Positions 23,551 to 31,246 of a DNA stretch of 39,344 nt are shown in pieces. This DNA comes from CALFUK01 sp964398295 (GTDB lineage: Bacteria; Bacteroidota; Bacteroidia; Chitinophagales; Saprospiraceae): contig CAYNMW010000011.1 of the NCBI GenBank assembly GCA_964398295.1, forward strand, positions 1 to 39,344, in the 5' to 3' direction. The position numbers and the translations under genes are program-made. The notes below the pieces were generated by a model that worked only from the letters and a program-made list of their open reading frames with translations, searched no databases and was not told the origin of the DNA. Positions within the stretch are counted from its first letter, which is position 1. The number at the start of each line of letters is the position of its first letter.

Positions 23551-23773
23551 GTCTAATACCCCAGAATATGACATTTCTGTTTTTAAAACCCTTGTTTATG
23601 TAGACGATAAACTCTAGCAGCAATAATATCTGGAGTTGGTTTCCTATCTATCGATAAATTTTTTCATGAGTTCGCAGGTTTAATATATCAGCTGCATCAT
23701 CTACTGTAATAGCTGTCAAATGTAATCTTGTTGATCGCAATTCAGGGAATTCATTGAATGTCAAGGGAATTAT
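23551..23773 (-). pseudogene. GNAT N-acetyltransferase remnant
   Basis: On the minus strand the start reads LTFNEFPELRSTRLHLTAITVDDAADILNLRTHEKIYR with an in-frame stop right after, then shifted pieces RKPTPDIIAAR and EFIVYINKGFKNRNVIFWGI. These are, in order, the N-terminal half of a RimJ/RimL-type GNAT acetyltransferase (FPxLxTxRLxLR, D-x-x-x-I-F-x-L-x-x-x, INKG, IxWGI). The remnant stops exactly where repeat copy A begins. No ATG remains. At least one stop and two small deletions show decay. Confidence 0.72.
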
Positions 23774-24415
23774 TTAGTCAATAGTATAATTTCTAAACCA
23801 ATAAAACATTAAGGAAAATGATTAGTTGGGAATCTTCAGAAGTAAAAACATTGGCTCCAGCAGAGCCTGATATTAATAGTCCAGTACGAAGTGCCAGATA
23901 AAATGTTGATCGGCGCATTTTTTTGTAACAAATGTGACAAATAGAAAATAGGCGAAGCCCTGTTTTAGATCAGATGATTAATAAACGAGGTGTTTTAAAT
24001 TTCATATAAATAGAATCAAGCAAGATCAAAAATTTAAATCTTTGGTGTCCAAATAGTTATAATAATATTACGGAATTGTAGTCTGCTTCTGAATATCACT
24101 AGCAGAAAAATTAAAAACATTCCGACGGGACTTTAGTTTGATAACCTCATTTTATGTAAGTAAGATATATACTGACTAGTGGTTTAAAAATTCCCAAACC
24201 TATAGGTCTTGTAAAAAATATATTCTGGCAATAAAAGGAAAGTAAAATTGTCATAACTGCGACAAAATGCAGGCAATACTCTATACTTCGTATGTCGCTT
24301 TTCTGAATCGTTAAATAAAATTGATCTGGATTGAGACTTAAATCAAATCACTCTGGCTCATTGGCTGTTTTAATAAATTATTGTTGAATGTGTAATATTG
24401 AAATTTGTGCAAAAA
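23774..24415. other. Gene-free decayed stretch
   Basis: About 640 bp with stops in all frames at short intervals. A short plus-strand ORF begins with ATG at 23818 after AAGGAAA (MISWESSEVKTLAPAEPD..., 27 codons), and a second short frame follows it (MLIGAFFCNKCDK), but neither was recognised. No clear promoter or repeat is seen. It probably represents more degraded coding DNA of the same block. Confidence 0.5.
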
Positions 24416-24450
24416 ATAAAACCAGTCTCTTTGTTAAAAGGGACTGGTTT
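24411..24450 (-). terminator. Strong intrinsic terminator of the small secreted ORF
   Basis: A 14-bp stem (24419-24432 with 24437-24450) with one G-T wobble and a GTTA loop. Read on the minus strand the stem ends in GGTTT and runs into a T-rich tail, TTTTATTTTTT. It begins 23 bp after the stop of the 90-aa ORF on that strand, which supports that ORF being transcribed. Confidence 0.88.
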
Positions 24451-24473
24451 CAAAATCGAAATTTGGTTGTTAA

Positions 24474-24746
24474 CTAGCAAGCACCAAAAGTGATTGAAAG
24501 AACAGAGCTTTGACCATCTCCCCATCTTGCAACAACTCTCTCAGCTAAGGATCTTCTAAGTTGAATTGTTAGAGTTCTTCTCACACTTCCATCACTTCTG
24601 AAGTACGTAACACAAAGATCAACTAACTCATTTGGATTTACCTCTTCAACTTTAACAACAGTTTCAGAAGTAATTGTACCGGCAGTAGCATTTATACCAG
24701 GAGACATGAAGCCAACAAATAGAAAAGCAATAAATAAATGTTTCAT
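24474..24746 (-). CDS. Small secreted protein, function unknown
   Basis: 90 aa with a clear signal peptide (MKHLFIAFLFVGFMSPGINATAG, cleavage near residue 21). The mature ~69 residues are beta-rich with a Cys near the middle (LVDLCVTYF) and a Cys as the last residue (ITFGAC), which could form a disulfide, and an Arg-rich center (RRTLTIQLRRSLAERVVARWGDG). It has its own strong terminator. It is the only intact gene inside the repeat-bounded remnant block, so it is either newly arrived or under selection. The family was not recognised. Confidence 0.7.
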   Translation of the reverse strand: MKHLFIAFLFVGFMSPGINATAGTITSETVVKVEEVNPNELVDLCVTYFRSDGSVRRTLTIQLRRSLAERVVARWGDGQSSVLSITFGAC

Positions 24747-25051
24747 TATAGTAATATTAAATGTTAATTAAAAAATTTCCATAATTTTAAAAAGATATAA
24801 CCTTAGGTAATTATATCAAACTCGAACTGTCCAAAATATAATTATAAAGATAAAATACGAGTCAGAAAAACTTATATTTAGAAGATTTCAGTAGAAAATG
24901 TGATATCGTGATTAAAATAGTCTTATGTCTTTTTTTTGACAAAAGAATACAACCATTTTCTATCACCAATAATTAAATTTCCAAATCCATTTAATCTAAA
25001 CGGACCCCTCAACTCAGGCAACTATATCAGACAAATAGTAATTATTTGCAT
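24747..25051. other. AT-rich stretch without a supported gene
   Basis: About 300 bp upstream of the 90-aa ORF. The promoter of that ORF must lie here, but no TAnnTTTG box at a sensible place is evident. A minus-strand frame near 24930-25015 (LRGPFRLNGFGNLIIGDR) looks protein-like but is bounded by stops and was not recognised. Confidence 0.45.
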
Positions 25052-25500
25052 TCAACTTAATAATGAAATATGGTCGCTTTTATCCAGAGCATAAGCAAGT
25101 TTAGAATTGAGAATCATTCTATCTGCAAATCGATAATCTTCTTTATGATATTTCCAGAGAGCATCATGAATCGTGACGACTGTTTTGATCTTAGTTTTAT
25201 GGATGCCAACTGGTAATTCTCCTGCGAGCCCCATGATAAATTTGAATGCCATTATTGATCAGTTGCTTCACCAGGCCTTTTGATCTCCAATACCAACTGA
25301 ATGGTCCTTTATATGTCCGGATGATGATTTCTGGATCATCTGCAATATCAGACAAATCGAATGGCTTCTTTATTTGAGTTGTAGATAAATAAATAATAAC
25401 ATTCGGAAAATGTGTCTTCAGAGATTTTTAAGAGTGTTCGAGTATCACTAGCCAATCCACCCCTATTATTAAAGAGTCGTTTTGCATCGAATCCAAGCAG
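25052..25500 (-). pseudogene. Family-4 glycosyltransferase remnant (N-terminal part)
   Basis: The minus strand reads LLGFDAKRLFNNRGGLASDTRTLLK ... YYLFIYNS, a stop, then in another frame KKPFDLSDIADDPEIIIRTYKGPFSWYWRSKGLVKQL..GIQIYHG, then in a third frame GLAGELPVGIHKTKIKTVVTIHDALW...YRFADRMILNSKLAYALDKSDHIS. In order these match the N-terminal Rossmann half of GT4 enzymes (GFDAKRxFxNxTGLGNYSR; NELPxGIxKTxIKTVVTIHDLxF). Two frameshifts, a stop and loss of the C-terminal half make it non-functional. It starts exactly at the edge of repeat copy B; the original start codon is missing. Confidence 0.82.
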
Positions 25501-25670
25501 AAAGAAATGACAGCAGACTCAAAGGTTTAACTGAGTATTAATTCAACCTAATTTCATCATCATTGCCATCAAAGAATTTATATTCATTCAGACCAAAGTC
25601 ATCATTTTTATGAATTTTGATCCATTTCATGTACTTTCTAAACCATTGGTATTGCTTTCGCGAAATAAAA
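25501..25670. repeat. Direct repeat copy B (3' end of RNase G gene plus flank)
   Basis: Partner of 23381-23550, same orientation, about 95% identical by eye with one length difference. This copy contains the true RNase G stop (TAA at 25538-25540 on the minus strand). The identity ends on one side inside RNase G coding sequence and on the other at the glycosyltransferase remnant. Confidence 0.92.
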
Positions 25671-27094
25671 CCAGCTGTCAGAAATGAATGTATATAGGGA
25701 TGGACGTGAAGACTGATTTTCGATTTTGGTCTCGACTGAATAACCTGATCCAAATCTCTACCAATCTCATCTTCCAACAAAATTGTCGCATTTACTTTAC
25801 CAGTTCCGTTGCATTGAGAACATTTTTCTGAGGTGTCGATATTCACCTCAGGGCGCACACGTTGCCTCGTAATTTGCATCAGACCAAACTTACTAAGTGG
25901 AAGAATGGTATGTTGGGCTCTATCAGGTTTCATGGTTGCTCTCATTGCTTTAAACAATTTGGATTTATTTTCTCCACTTCTCATATCGATAAAATCGATA
26001 ATGATAAGTCCTCCAATATCTCTCAATCTCAATTGTCTCGCAATTTCTTTTGCTGCTTCGAGATTTACCTGAATTGCAGCTGATTCCTGATCCAATTTCT
26101 TCATTTTAGGCCCACTATTGACATCGATGACGTGCATCGCTTCGGTATGTTCTATTACCAAATAGGCGCCACTACCCATCGTATATGTTTTTCCAAAACT
26201 TGATTTGATCTGTCTGGTCACCCCAAAGTGATCGAATATTGGTTTTTTGCCTTTATACTGTGAAACAATTTTTGTTTGTGCCGGAGATATCATATTCAAG
26301 TAGTTCTTGACATTGTGGAATGTCGAAGGCTCATTGACGATAATCTTGTTAAATGAGTTATTGAGAATGTCACGGAGAAGGCCATTGGTTTTATCCATCT
26401 CATCCATCAACTTTCGTGGTTCAGGTCCTTTTTGCAATTCAGCAAACATAGCATCCCATTTCTTCATCAAGCCTCTCATCTCTTCATGTAGCTCTGCAAC
26501 TTTTTTTCCTTCTGCTGCAGTTCGCAAAATCAAGCCAAAATTTTTGGGTTTGATACTTTCAGCTAGAAGCTTTAGCCTTTTTCTTTCATCTGAAGATGCA
26601 ATCTTTTTGGAGATTGCAATACCATTATTGAAAGGGGTCATCACCATATACCTGCCTGGAATTGTTATTTCGCAAGTAAGTCTTGGCCCTTTTGTTGAGA
26701 TTGGTTCCTTTAATACCTGTACCAAAACGCGATAATTTCGTTGAAATACGTTTTGGATCTTCCCATTTTTAGGATTATCAGGTTCCATATCGAAATTTGC
26801 CAATAGTGGACTATTAATCTGTCCATATATAGCTCCTTTAGTCAACTTGAGTAGTGATTTGATTTGTGGACCTAGATCAGTATAGTGGAGAAAAGCATCT
26901 TTCCGAACACCGATATTCATAAATGTGGCATTCAGACCTGGCATCAACTTTTTAATTGAGCCGATGAAAATGTCGCCAACAGCAATTTGTGTATTGGCTT
27001 TTTGCTTGTGTATTTCAACAAGTCTTCTGTTTTCTATCAATGCAATTTCAACGTTTGTATCATTTGCGTTGATAACTAAATCATTATTAGTCAT
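25538..27094 (-). CDS. rng: Ribonuclease E/G family endoribonuclease
   Basis: 518-aa single-strand-specific endoribonuclease of RNase G type, without the long scaffold tail of RNase E. S1 RNA-binding domain at about 38-125 (GDIFIGSIKKLMPGLNATFMNIG, KDAFLHYTDLG), catalytic Mg ligands in MHVIDVNSGPK and IIIDFIDM, then QITRQRVRPEV and the zinc-link CSQCNGTGK. Length is usual for Bacteroidota. It is preceded on the same strand by the COX24-like mini-gene, with a terminator-like hairpin between them. The end of the gene is duplicated 2.1 kb downstream. A 142-codon antisense ORF is ignored. Confidence 0.95.
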   Translation of the reverse strand: MTNNDLVINANDTNVEIALIENRRLVEIHKQKANTQIAVGDIFIGSIKKLMPGLNATFMNIGVRKDAFLHYTDLGPQIKSLLKLTKGAIYGQINSPLLANFDMEPDNPKNGKIQNVFQRNYRVLVQVLKEPISTKGPRLTCEITIPGRYMVMTPFNNGIAISKKIASSDERKRLKLLAESIKPKNFGLILRTAAEGKKVAELHEEMRGLMKKWDAMFAELQKGPEPRKLMDEMDKTNGLLRDILNNSFNKIIVNEPSTFHNVKNYLNMISPAQTKIVSQYKGKKPIFDHFGVTRQIKSSFGKTYTMGSGAYLVIEHTEAMHVIDVNSGPKMKKLDQESAAIQVNLEAAKEIARQLRLRDIGGLIIIDFIDMRSGENKSKLFKAMRATMKPDRAQHTILPLSKFGLMQITRQRVRPEVNIDTSEKCSQCNGTGKVNATILLEDEIGRDLDQVIQSRPKSKISLHVHPYIHSFLTAGFISRKQYQWFRKYMKWIKIHKNDDFGLNEYKFFDGNDDEIRLN

Positions 27095-27168
27095 CTATAT
27101 ACTTAATTTACCTATGGGTACAATGGCCCATAAAACAATTAGCCTTGCTGGCAAATAAGTGTTATGCT

Positions 27169-27204
27169 GTTAAAAGAGACCCTTCTAATAGAGTAGAATG
27201 GGTC
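27169..27204 (-). terminator. Hairpin plus T-rich tail between COX24-like gene and RNase G gene
   Basis: On the minus strand GACCC-A-TTCTA (27204 down) pairs with TAGAA-GGGTC (ending 27178), a ten-pair stem with one bulge and a six-base loop, followed by TCTTTTAAC. It probably ends the upstream transcript partly. Since it lies about 85 bp before the RNase G start, it could alternatively be part of that gene's leader. Confidence 0.6.
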
Positions 27205-27264
27205 AACTGAAGGTATATTTTGCTCGGTTGGGTACCTTCTGATATGAAGAAGTAGGCGTTAGAC

Positions 27265-27360
27265 TTACTTATTCTTCTTCTTATGTCTGTTTTTTCGCAA
27301 TCTCTTTTTTCTTTTGTGAGTGGCGATTTTATGTCGTTTTCTTTTTTTACCGCAAGGCAT
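27265..27360 (-). CDS. Ultra-basic AURKAIP1/COX24-domain mini-protein, probable ribosome-associated
   Basis: 31-residue protein, MPCGKKRKRHKIATHKRKKR then LRKNRHKKKNK, more than half Lys/Arg. It matches by eye the short Bacteroidota proteins named after the C-terminal domain of mitochondrial AURKAIP1/COX24 (mS38), relatives of small-subunit proteins. It is too short for most gene finders but is conserved in sequence and in position, between RNase G and the HU/TPR genes. A ribosomal role is inferred from the mitochondrial and mycobacterial homologues. The start is ATG at 27360, 21 bp after the TPR gene stop. Confidence 0.82.
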   Translation of the reverse strand: MPCGKKRKRHKIATHKRKKRLRKNRHKKKNK

Positions 27361-27381
27361 AACCTATATATTTTAAAATTT

Positions 27382-28170
27382 CTATTCTAATTCGTTACAA
27401 AGCCGAGTAAACTTTTCGGCTTTGGAAAATTCCTGCAAAGATTGATATACTTTTGATAGCATACAAATTGTAGACCGATTATTTGGTTCAATTTCTAAAG
27501 AAGTTGTTAATCTCTTTAAAGCTCTATCCCATTGATTGGTCTGAATTGAGAGTCTTCCCAGCTGATTCAATACTTTAACATTTTTTGGGTGATCTTCGTT
27601 CAATGAAAGCAGCATTTGTATTCCTTTCATTGGATTGGATTCTGGCGGCACCTCCACATTAAGCAGCGCCATATTGAGTCTATGGTCGATTACATTGGGT
27701 TCTTCGGATACTGCATTTTCAAAAGCTCTCAATGCGTGTTGCCTACAAAAGTCCCTTATTTTATCCTCTGTTCTATTCTTGGCACACAATGTAAAGGTGG
27801 TGCCTGCTATTCCCCAGGAAGCACCCGTATTTCTTAGTTTGGCAATCTCTTCAGCATAGTACCCTGAGACTTCTGGAAAGCCGAATCCATACCATTCTCT
27901 GGCTAGAGTCTCCATTCTTATTGCTTTTAAGGTGTCGTCAGTAACCTCCTGCAATTCTAACTCTGCAATTCCAATAACACCATTTTGGCGTGAATTCAGT
28001 TGTTGTTTAGCGTCAGCGAGTACAACCCTTATATCAGTAGATTCGAAATTTAAGGCCCTTGATTGCTCTAATTCTGCCTGTTTCTTCGGTTTAGTGTCAA
28101 AACCAAAGTAGAGGACAGCAAACAAAAGAACAGCTGCTGCTATAAATCCCAATTGTGTTTTTGTCCACAC
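27382..28170 (-). CDS. Membrane-anchored TPR-repeat protein
   Basis: 262 aa. Short cytoplasmic start, one TM anchor (LGFIAAAVLLFAVLYFGF, about 7-24), then a periplasmic-facing helical domain with tetratricopeptide repeats most visible at 195-262 (NVKVLNQLGRLSIQTNQWDRALKRLTTSLEIEPNN, then STICMLSKVYQSLQEFSKAEKF). It follows the HU gene by 3 bp. This HU-TPR pairing is recurrent in Bacteroidota. No specific partner is known; the TPR portion implies protein binding. Confidence 0.85.
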   Translation of the reverse strand: MWTKTQLGFIAAAVLLFAVLYFGFDTKPKKQAELEQSRALNFESTDIRVVLADAKQQLNSRQNGVIGIAELELQEVTDDTLKAIRMETLAREWYGFGFPEVSGYYAEEIAKLRNTGASWGIAGTTFTLCAKNRTEDKIRDFCRQHALRAFENAVSEEPNVIDHRLNMALLNVEVPPESNPMKGIQMLLSLNEDHPKNVKVLNQLGRLSIQTNQWDRALKRLTTSLEIEPNNRSTICMLSKVYQSLQEFSKAEKFTRLCNELE

Positions 28171-28173
28171 AGT

Positions 28174-28491
28174 TTAGGATTCTTTCTCACTCAGGTCCTC
28201 TGGAAGTAATCTGACGTTGTGTTTGACTTGTTCGATGAATATTTTTGCTGGCTTGAATGAAGGAATATAGTGTTCTGGAATTTCGATCGCTACATTCTTT
28301 TTGATGTGTCTACCTATTTTTTTCGCTCGCTTCTTGATTACAAATGAGCCAAATCCTCTGATATAAACATTCTCACCTTCTGAAAGTGTACCTTTTATTT
28401 CCTTGAAAAAGGTTTCCAATGTCACTAATACATCTACTTTAGGAACTCCGGTTTTCTCGGATATTGTTGCCACTAAATCAGCTTTTCTCAT
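28174..28491 (-). CDS. HU-family DNA-binding protein
   Basis: 105-aa histone-like protein. Typical order: KADLVATISEKTGVPKVDV helices, the GENVYIRGFGSFVIKKRAKKIGR strand-loop, and the DNA-inserting arm ending in the conserved IPSFKPAKIF. A C-terminal extension of about 12 residues (LLPEDLSEKES) exceeds plain HU. It begins the HU-TPR-COX24-RNase G block and is divergent from the yicC gene. Confidence 0.94.
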   Translation of the reverse strand: MRKADLVATISEKTGVPKVDVLVTLETFFKEIKGTLSEGENVYIRGFGSFVIKKRAKKIGRHIKKNVAIEIPEHYIPSFKPAKIFIEQVKHNVRLLPEDLSEKES

Positions 28492-28711
28492 TAGCTACTA
28501 TTTTGATTCTTAGTCGGTTATGTTTCAATAATCGTTTTTCAACGAGGGGTGCTAATATCGGCATTTATTGGATTTATCAAAACATTTTGTCTTTTTTTTA
28601 AATAGATATTTCGTTCATAACCCTTTGCATATGAATATTTTATAGGTATTCTAGGACATAATCACTGCATTCTCTGATATAGTTTTATCTTTTCAGCTCT
28701 AAAATGTGAAT

Positions 28712-29587
28712 ATGGTCCTTTCAATGACGGGTTTTGGTCAATCTTCAGGTATTTATCAAAATAGGCATGTTTCTGTCGAAATAAAGTCACTAAATGGTAA
28801 AACAGCGGATATAAGAGTGAAGATGCCAATGTACTACAAGGAAAAAGAGATGGAAATTCGAAAACTCGTCATGAATTCTCTTGTAAGAGGCAAGATTGAT
28901 GTCGTCATCAGCGTGAAAAGCGAATCTGAAGACATCGAGTATTCTCTCAATACTAATCTATTCAAAAAGTATGTCAATGACCTGTTAGCTATTTCTGGTG
29001 ACCTTGATATCGATAAGGGCGATCTTTTACAAACTGTGATCAAAATTCCAAACATCGTCAAAGCAAATGATGAACAATTGGAAGCTGATGAATGGGCATT
29101 CACCAAACAAATGATCGAACAAACAATAGAACGAATACAATCATTCAGACAAGAAGAAGGAGAATCCATTTATAAGGATTTGAAAGATAGCGTTGAGGCG
29201 ATTTCTGGGTTTTTATCTGAAGTGCCAAATCATGAAAATGACAGACAGCAAATTCTCAGAGATAGAATGATGAAACATTTAGAAGATTTCATTAACAAGG
29301 AGAATGTTGACCGCAACCGATACGAACAAGAAGTATTGCATTACATGGAACGATTAGACATCAATGAGGAGAAAGTAAGGCTAGATCAGCATTGCAAATA
29401 TTTTATTTCTGAACTCAATTCTGATAATAAGATAATGGGCAAGAAATTGGGTTTTATAGCTCAGGAAATTGGAAGAGAAATCAATACAATGGGTGCAAAA
29501 GCTCAATATTCACCAATCCAAAAGATTGTAGTTAACATGAAAGACAATCTAGAAAAAATTAAGGAACAATTAGCAAACGCAGTGTAG
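28712..29587 (+). CDS. yicC: YicC-family endoribonuclease
   Basis: 291 aa from ATG 28712 (MVLSMTGFGQSSG); an in-frame GTG at 28706 adds two residues and is less likely. Family signatures are MTGFG at the start, SLNGKTADIRVKMP, and the C-terminal EKVRLDQHCKYF and GKKLGFIAQEIGREINTMGAKA. In E. coli YicC is an RNase that promotes turnover of the sRNA RyhB; here a similar role is inferred. It precedes gmk by 2 bp, the usual Bacteroidota order. A near-consensus TATCTTTT box lies about 22 bp before the start. Confidence 0.9.
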   Translation: MVLSMTGFGQSSGIYQNRHVSVEIKSLNGKTADIRVKMPMYYKEKEMEIRKLVMNSLVRGKIDVVISVKSESEDIEYSLNTNLFKKYVNDLLAISGDLDIDKGDLLQTVIKIPNIVKANDEQLEADEWAFTKQMIEQTIERIQSFRQEEGESIYKDLKDSVEAISGFLSEVPNHENDRQQILRDRMMKHLEDFINKENVDRNRYEQEVLHYMERLDINEEKVRLDQHCKYFISELNSDNKIMGKKLGFIAQEIGREINTMGAKAQYSPIQKIVVNMKDNLEKIKEQLANAV

Positions 29588-29589
29588 GA

Positions 29590-30177
29590 ATGGGGATGGG
29601 TAAGATGATCGTATTGACTGCTCCATCAGGCGGTGGAAAAACTACCATTAAGAAGCATCTCCTTTCTACATACGACCAACTGGCATTCTCTATATCCGTA
29701 ACCACGAGAAAAATAAGAGAAACAGAATCAGAGGGTGTCGACTATTATTTTAAAACAGTTGATGAATTCAAACAATTGATTGACGAAGACGCATTCGTTG
29801 AGTGGGAAGAAGTGTATCCGAATCAATTTTATGGAACCCTAAAATCTGAAGTCGAACGAATTTGGTCTATTGGAAAACACATTATCTTTGATGTAGATGT
29901 GTATGGTGCTCAAGACATTAAAAAACTCTATGCAGATCAATGCCTTGCGATTTTCATCAGACCACCTTCAATACAAATAATCATTGAGCGATTGAAGGCT
30001 AGAGATACGGAAACGCCTGCGAGTCTTGCAAAACGAATTGATCGGACACGCAAAGAATTGTCTTTTGAAAAAGCATTTGACAAGGTATTACTCAATGATA
30101 TATTAGAAGTAGCCTTTAAGGATGCAGAAATAATGGTAGAGTCATTTCTTCGTATCAATTCCTATGAAGAGGAATGA
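29590..30177 (+). CDS. gmk: Guanylate kinase
   Basis: 195-aa cytosolic enzyme, GMP + ATP to GDP + ADP. P-loop at LTAPSGGGKTTIKKHL (about 9-24), GMP-binding region SVTTRKIRETESEGVDYYF, EWEEVYPNQFYGT, and the lid/LID R residues in RDTETPASLAKRID. The start is ATG 29590, with an alternative Met at 29596. Coupled to yicC by 2 bp. Confidence 0.96.
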   Translation: MGMGKMIVLTAPSGGGKTTIKKHLLSTYDQLAFSISVTTRKIRETESEGVDYYFKTVDEFKQLIDEDAFVEWEEVYPNQFYGTLKSEVERIWSIGKHIIFDVDVYGAQDIKKLYADQCLAIFIRPPSIQIIIERLKARDTETPASLAKRIDRTRKELSFEKAFDKVLLNDILEVAFKDAEIMVESFLRINSYEEE

Positions 30178-30187
30178 AGCAATTGTG

Positions 30188-30195
30188 TATTTTTG
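30188..30195 (+). promoter_or_regulatory. -7 box for apaG
   Basis: TATTTTTG fits TAnnTTTG exactly and lies 13 nt before the apaG ATG, within the short gap after gmk. No TTG element is found 19-21 nt upstream, so only the -7 half is supported. Confidence 0.45.
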
Positions 30196-30208
30196 CATTA
30201 GTTAAACA

Positions 30209-30604
30209 ATGGAAAAGCTCGTAACAGAAGTAACAGATGGAATTCGAATATCAGTAAGCTGTAAATATCAGCCAAAGCATTCAAATCCAGAAAACAAGGA
30301 ATTCGTCTTTGCCTATTGGATCACAATAGCAAATGAAAGCCCATATGTTGTACAGTTGATTGATCGCCATTGGGAGATTTTTGATTCACTGGGTAGCATC
30401 AGGGAAGTAAAAGGAGAAGGAGTAGTTGGAGAGCAGCCAATATTACAACCTGGAGATATCCATAAATATTCGTCGTGGTGTCCACTTGCAACACCTGTAG
30501 GCCGCATGAAAGGCTCATATGGCATGGCAAGACAAACAGATGGCCTCAAGTTCGATGCAGTCGTCCCAGAATTCAATCTTGTCGCTACATTCAAGCTAAA
30601 TTAA
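30209..30604 (+). CDS. apaG: ApaG-domain protein
   Basis: 131-aa immunoglobulin-like fold protein, long linked to Co2+ resistance and diadenosine tetraphosphate metabolism without a settled function. Features: GIRISVSCKYQPKHS, FAYWITIANESPYVVQLIDRHWEI, GEGVVGEQPILQPGDIHKYSSWCPLATPVGRMKGSY (GxGVVGxxPxLxPG is diagnostic). It may have its own promoter after gmk. It ends directly against the convergent ogt stop, with no base between. Confidence 0.94.
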   Translation: MEKLVTEVTDGIRISVSCKYQPKHSNPENKEFVFAYWITIANESPYVVQLIDRHWEIFDSLGSIREVKGEGVVGEQPILQPGDIHKYSSWCPLATPVGRMKGSYGMARQTDGLKFDAVVPEFNLVATFKLN

Positions 30605-31093
30605 TCAGGTAAATAGTTGTTGTTGGATGCCAAAGACATCTGGATTTTCTATCATCAACAATCGTTGTTTCATATCCAATCCGTATGCATATCCTGTCAA
30701 ACTGCCATTCGAACCAATAACCCGATGACAAGGAACAATTATAGCAATTGGATTTTTACCATTTGCTGTTCCAACAGCTCTCACTGCATTTCGATCTCCT
30801 AGCTTGACAGCTATATCTAGGTAGGACCTAGTCTCTCCAAATGGTATGTTCAGCAACTCTTTCCACACCTTTTGGTGGAATGGAGGTCCAAATGACATGT
30901 CAATGGGAGTGGAAAATGTGCTCAAACTACCGTCAAAATATTCCTGTAGTTCTTGAGTGCACAACTGAATGTGTTCATTGGTGTTTGGGGTTTCAGACTT
31001 TTTATCTGTCGAAAATGACAATTCTGTCAGTCCAATGTCTGAAGCACGCATAGTTGCTCGTCCAAAAGGGGTATTTACGTAAGAAATAAACAT
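30605..31093 (-). CDS. ogt: Methylated-DNA-[protein]-cysteine S-methyltransferase
   Basis: 162-aa suicide DNA-repair protein removing O6-alkyl groups from guanine. The C-terminal DNA-binding domain carries VWKELLNIPFGETRSY, AVRAVGTANGKNPI and the active-site IVPCHRV with Cys122, followed by GSNGSLTGYAYGLDMKQRLLMIE. The short N-terminal domain is typical of Ogt-type MGMT. It complements the Cys-less ATL at 10008. Stop codons of apaG and this gene abut, so transcripts probably overlap. Confidence 0.94.
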   Translation of the reverse strand: MFISYVNTPFGRATMRASDIGLTELSFSTDKKSETPNTNEHIQLCTQELQEYFDGSLSTFSTPIDMSFGPPFHQKVWKELLNIPFGETRSYLDIAVKLGDRNAVRAVGTANGKNPIAIIVPCHRVIGSNGSLTGYAYGLDMKQRLLMIENPDVFGIQQQLFT

Positions 31094-31130
31094 GATAAGC
31101 TGAAAAATTAACGAAAATCGCGGAGAAAGC

Positions 31131-31160
31131 TTGACTAAATTAAAAAAGAGAATAAATTTG
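31131..31160 (+). promoter_or_regulatory. Full Bacteroidota promoter for tRNA-Phe
   Basis: TTG (31131-31133), exactly 19 bp, then TAAATTTG (31153-31160). This is the phylum consensus TTG-N19-21-TAnnTTTG. The tRNA starts 13 bp after the -7 box. It is the best promoter match in the window. Confidence 0.85.
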
Positions 31161-31173
31161 CACTCTCATTACC

Positions 31174-31246
31174 GGTGCCTTAGCTCAGTTGGTAGAGCAA
31201 TGGACTGAAAATCCATGTGTCCCTGGTTCGATTCCTGGAGGCACCA
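31174..31246 (+). tRNA. tRNA-Phe (GAA)
   Basis: 73-nt cloverleaf. Acceptor GGTGCCT pairs with AGGCACC, D-loop TTAGCTCAGTTGGTAGAGC, anticodon arm ATGGA-CTGAAAA-TCCAT with GAA at the anticodon, T-loop TTCGATT, discriminator A at 31246. CCA is not encoded. It has its own promoter and terminator. Confidence 0.97.

Noticed and set aside
23381..25670. Insertion sequence or transposon
   Set aside because: No transposase or terminal inverted repeats; the 170-bp repeats are direct and derive from the RNase G gene end.
26307..26735. 142-codon plus-strand ORF
   Set aside because: Lies antisense within the conserved catalytic part of the RNase G gene; no independent support.
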